From Anaerolineaceae bacterium UBA5224 (GTDB lineage: Bacteria; Chloroflexota; Anaerolineae; Anaerolineales; Anaerolineaceae), in contig DHUW01000103.1 of assembly GCA_002409365.1 (NCBI GenBank), positions 11,243-16,548 on the forward strand: 5,306 nucleotides of DNA, read 5' to 3'. Under the pieces are notes generated by a model that made no database searches, was not told the DNA's origin, and saw only the letters and a program-made list of their open reading frames with translations. The position numbers and the translations under genes were made by a program. How positions within the stretch are numbered: the first letter of the stretch is position 1; each line of letters opens with the position of its first letter. Positions 4,837 through 5,306 of this stretch are shown here, one piece after another.

Positions 4837-5306
4837 ATGGATTCATTCGACTTCTTCCGTCCCCCCGTCCTCACAGTCACTGCCTTGGGTGCTTACCTGC
4901 GCGAACTGCTTGAGACTGACGATATCCTGCGTGATGTCTGGGTACGGGGCGAAATTTCTAATCTGAACCAATACCGTTCTGGACATCTCTATTTCACGCT
5001 CAAAGATGCCGAAGCCCAGGTGAAATGCGTCATGTGGAAAACTTCCGCCTATCACCTCAACTTTTCTCCGCGCGATGGTCAAAGCGTTGAAATCCATGGC
5101 AGTATGAGTTATTACGCCAATTCCGGTCTGGCACAGCTTTACGTCGACAGCATGCAGCCGGTCGGTGAAGGCTTGCTCTACCAGGAGTTTCTACGCCTGA
5201 AAAATAAGTTGGAGGTTGAAGGACTTTTCGAGGAGATCCACAAACGCCCGCTCCCCAGACTGCCCAGGCACATCGGCATCATCACTTCTGCCAGTGGAGC
5301 CGCTCT
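4837..5306 (+). CDS. xseA: Exodeoxyribonuclease VII large subunit, N-terminal part (cut by window end)
   Basis: The first 156 residues of XseA are present; the frame is still open at the window edge. With the small subunit XseB it forms exonuclease VII, which degrades single-stranded DNA to oligonucleotides in the cytoplasm and takes part in repair. The N-terminal OB-fold is clear: LTVTALGAYLRELLE (12-26), VWVRGEISN (34-42), SGHLYFTLKD (48-57), QVKCVMW (61-67) and DSMQPVGEGLLY (104-115). These are followed by LEVEGLFEE (125-133) and the start of the catalytic domain, PRHIGIITSASGAA (143-156), the position of the conserved ITS-x-TGAA motif. The ATG at 4837 fits the normal start of the family. 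The frame stays open back to 4723, with in-frame ATGs at 4774 (GGGAG 3 nt ahead), 4807 and 4813, so an extended start is possible but would add residues without family support. It is divergent from the lipoprotein gene. xseB is not in the window. Confidence 0.95.
   Translation, partial: MDSFDFFRPPVLTVTALGAYLRELLETDDILRDVWVRGEISNLNQYRSGHLYFTLKDAEAQVKCVMWKTSAYHLNFSPRDGQSVEIHGSMSYYANSGLAQLYVDSMQPVGEGLLYQEFLRLKNKLEVEGLFEEIHKRPLPRLPRHIGIITSASGAA

Noticed and set aside
4843..5097. Minus-strand open frame of 84 codons
   Set aside because: Antisense to the strongly conserved OB-fold of xseA.

Overview
The window looks like ordinary chromosomal DNA of a bacterium, most likely a member of the Chloroflexota (class Anaerolineae or close to it). 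This taxonomic reading is inferred from protein style, not from a marker gene. The signs are a lipoprotein with a Thr/Pro-rich spacer and repeated CxxC motifs, a secreted trypsin-fold protein ending in a jelly-roll-like domain that opens with 'DDFSDPKSGW', and moderate GC content. I see no phage, transposase, CRISPR, tRNA or rRNA sequence.

Layout: four genes run leftwards on the minus strand and one runs rightwards at the right end. Read in the direction of transcription, the minus-strand series is: a small Cys-containing lipoprotein of unknown function (4565-3912); a large exported protein with a degenerate trypsin/HtrA-like domain that lacks the catalytic His (3773-1911); a hotdog-fold acyl-CoA thioesterase 10 nt downstream and probably translationally coupled (1900-1490); then, after a 305-nt gap, a complete HtrA/DegP-type serine protease lipoprotein with an intact triad and one PDZ domain (1184-3). 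On the plus strand, xseA (exodeoxyribonuclease VII large subunit) starts at about 4837 and is cut by the window edge.

How the genes relate: three of the four minus-strand products should be exported and probably act on the outer face of the membrane. One is a likely active protein-quality-control protease, one a protease-fold relative that probably cannot cleave, and one a small tethered beta-rich domain. The thioesterase is cytoplasmic and shares a transcript with the pseudoprotease for no obvious reason. xseA is a housekeeping DNA-repair gene divergent from this cluster.

The gene-free stretches carry small palindromes. Two of them (3839-3875 and 4638-4664) look like diverged copies of one repeat, and a third (4692-4713) is a perfect 8-bp hairpin. 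The most notable points are the pseudoprotease with an inserted calcium-loop-like motif, the possible leaderless start of xseA, and the related palindromes. I found no convincing evidence of a wholly new multi-gene system.
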